Source: Ardenticatenaceae bacterium (GTDB lineage Bacteria > Chloroflexota > Anaerolineae > Promineifilales > Promineifilaceae). Taken from it: DNA of 20,833 nucleotides. Position 1 is the stretch's first letter; each line of letters starts with the position of its first letter. The translations under genes were made by a program, and so were the position numbers. Shown here piece after piece: positions 20,742-20,833 of the stretch. The notes under the pieces were generated by a model. That model saw only the letters and a program-made list of their open reading frames with translations, searched no databases and was not told the DNA's origin. Location: contig JACKBN010000029.1 of the NCBI GenBank assembly GCA_020634565.1, positions 1 to 20,833 on the forward strand, given 5' to 3'.

Positions 20742-20833
20742 GCACCCTCGTTAAGGTGTGAGAAGCGTGCAGGGTTGTTTGATCTGCATGAAGAACATGG
20801 CTGTTGTGAAACGGCCGTAACTTAATAAGCCGA

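Larger units (their letters stand above)
1683..20818. repeat. Dispersed palindromic octamer ACGGCCGT, 24 exact copies
   Basis: Exact copies start at 1683, 1874, 2046, 2224, 2291, 2763, 3061, 3171, 3750, 4756, 5610, 5872, 6046, 7143, 7528, 7994, 10175, 11155, 12683, 14020, 15547, 18115, 18473 and 20811. Random sequence of this length would hold about 0.3. They occur in genes on both strands and in spacers, often preceded by A. Near matches (GCGGCCGT, TCGGCCGT) are also frequent. Copies are denser left of 8100 (16) than in the nuo/atp half (8). Confidence 0.9.

Noticed and set aside
1..20833. CRISPR arrays, transposases, phage genes
   Set aside because: No regularly spaced direct repeats with unique spacers and no transposase, integrase or phage structural motifs were seen.

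Overview
This is a bacterial chromosomal window, most likely from a Chloroflexota (Anaerolineae-like) organism. That placement is an inference from gene content and style (an actinobacterial-style thiol-redox sigma locus, a split complex I locus, short-period intergenic repeats); no database search was possible. All protein names rest on motifs read in the translations.

Left part (1-5195), mostly minus strand: the N-terminus of a gene running off the left edge; a plus-strand VKOR-family disulfide enzyme; then, on the minus strand, an OsmC-family protein, 6-phosphogluconolactonase, glucokinase and a DUF427 protein. The last three are tightly packed and feed glucose into the oxidative pentose phosphate route. 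Next come a soluble zinc-binding anti-sigma factor and its ECF sigma factor, divergent from a CPDC glutaredoxin/mycoredoxin-like protein, which together look like a thiol-stress module.

Middle (5196-8123): the most unusual locus. An unannotated 54-codon gene encodes a peptide ending in WGWYWDW. It lies directly upstream of an isoprenyl-diphosphate-synthase-like protein whose motifs resemble ComQ, the enzyme that prenylates tryptophan in the Bacillus pheromone ComX. The pair looks like a ComX/ComQ-type prenylated-peptide system outside Bacillota. A convergent PhoB/OmpR-type response regulator follows, then a 715-bp gene-free region that holds the probable control region of the next operon.

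Right part (8124-20833), all plus strand: nuoA-H-J-K-L-M-M-N, exactly the seven kinds of complex I membrane subunit with none of the hydrophilic ones, and with NuoM encoded twice. NuoL carries about 25 extra residues in its lateral helix region, which fits a four-pump ('2M') complex I. The second NuoM lacks the usual TM7 lysine. The start of the ATP synthase operon follows: an AtpI/AtpZ-like protein, subunit a with a large acidic external insertion containing an EF-hand-like loop, subunit c of proton type, and a subunit b fused to the C-terminal domain of subunit delta.

Throughout the window the palindromic octamer ACGGCCGT recurs (24 exact copies counted by eye, about 0.3 expected for random sequence). 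It resembles the HIP1 phenomenon of cyanobacteria. Three intergenic spacers hold short-period repeats arranged as inverted sets.
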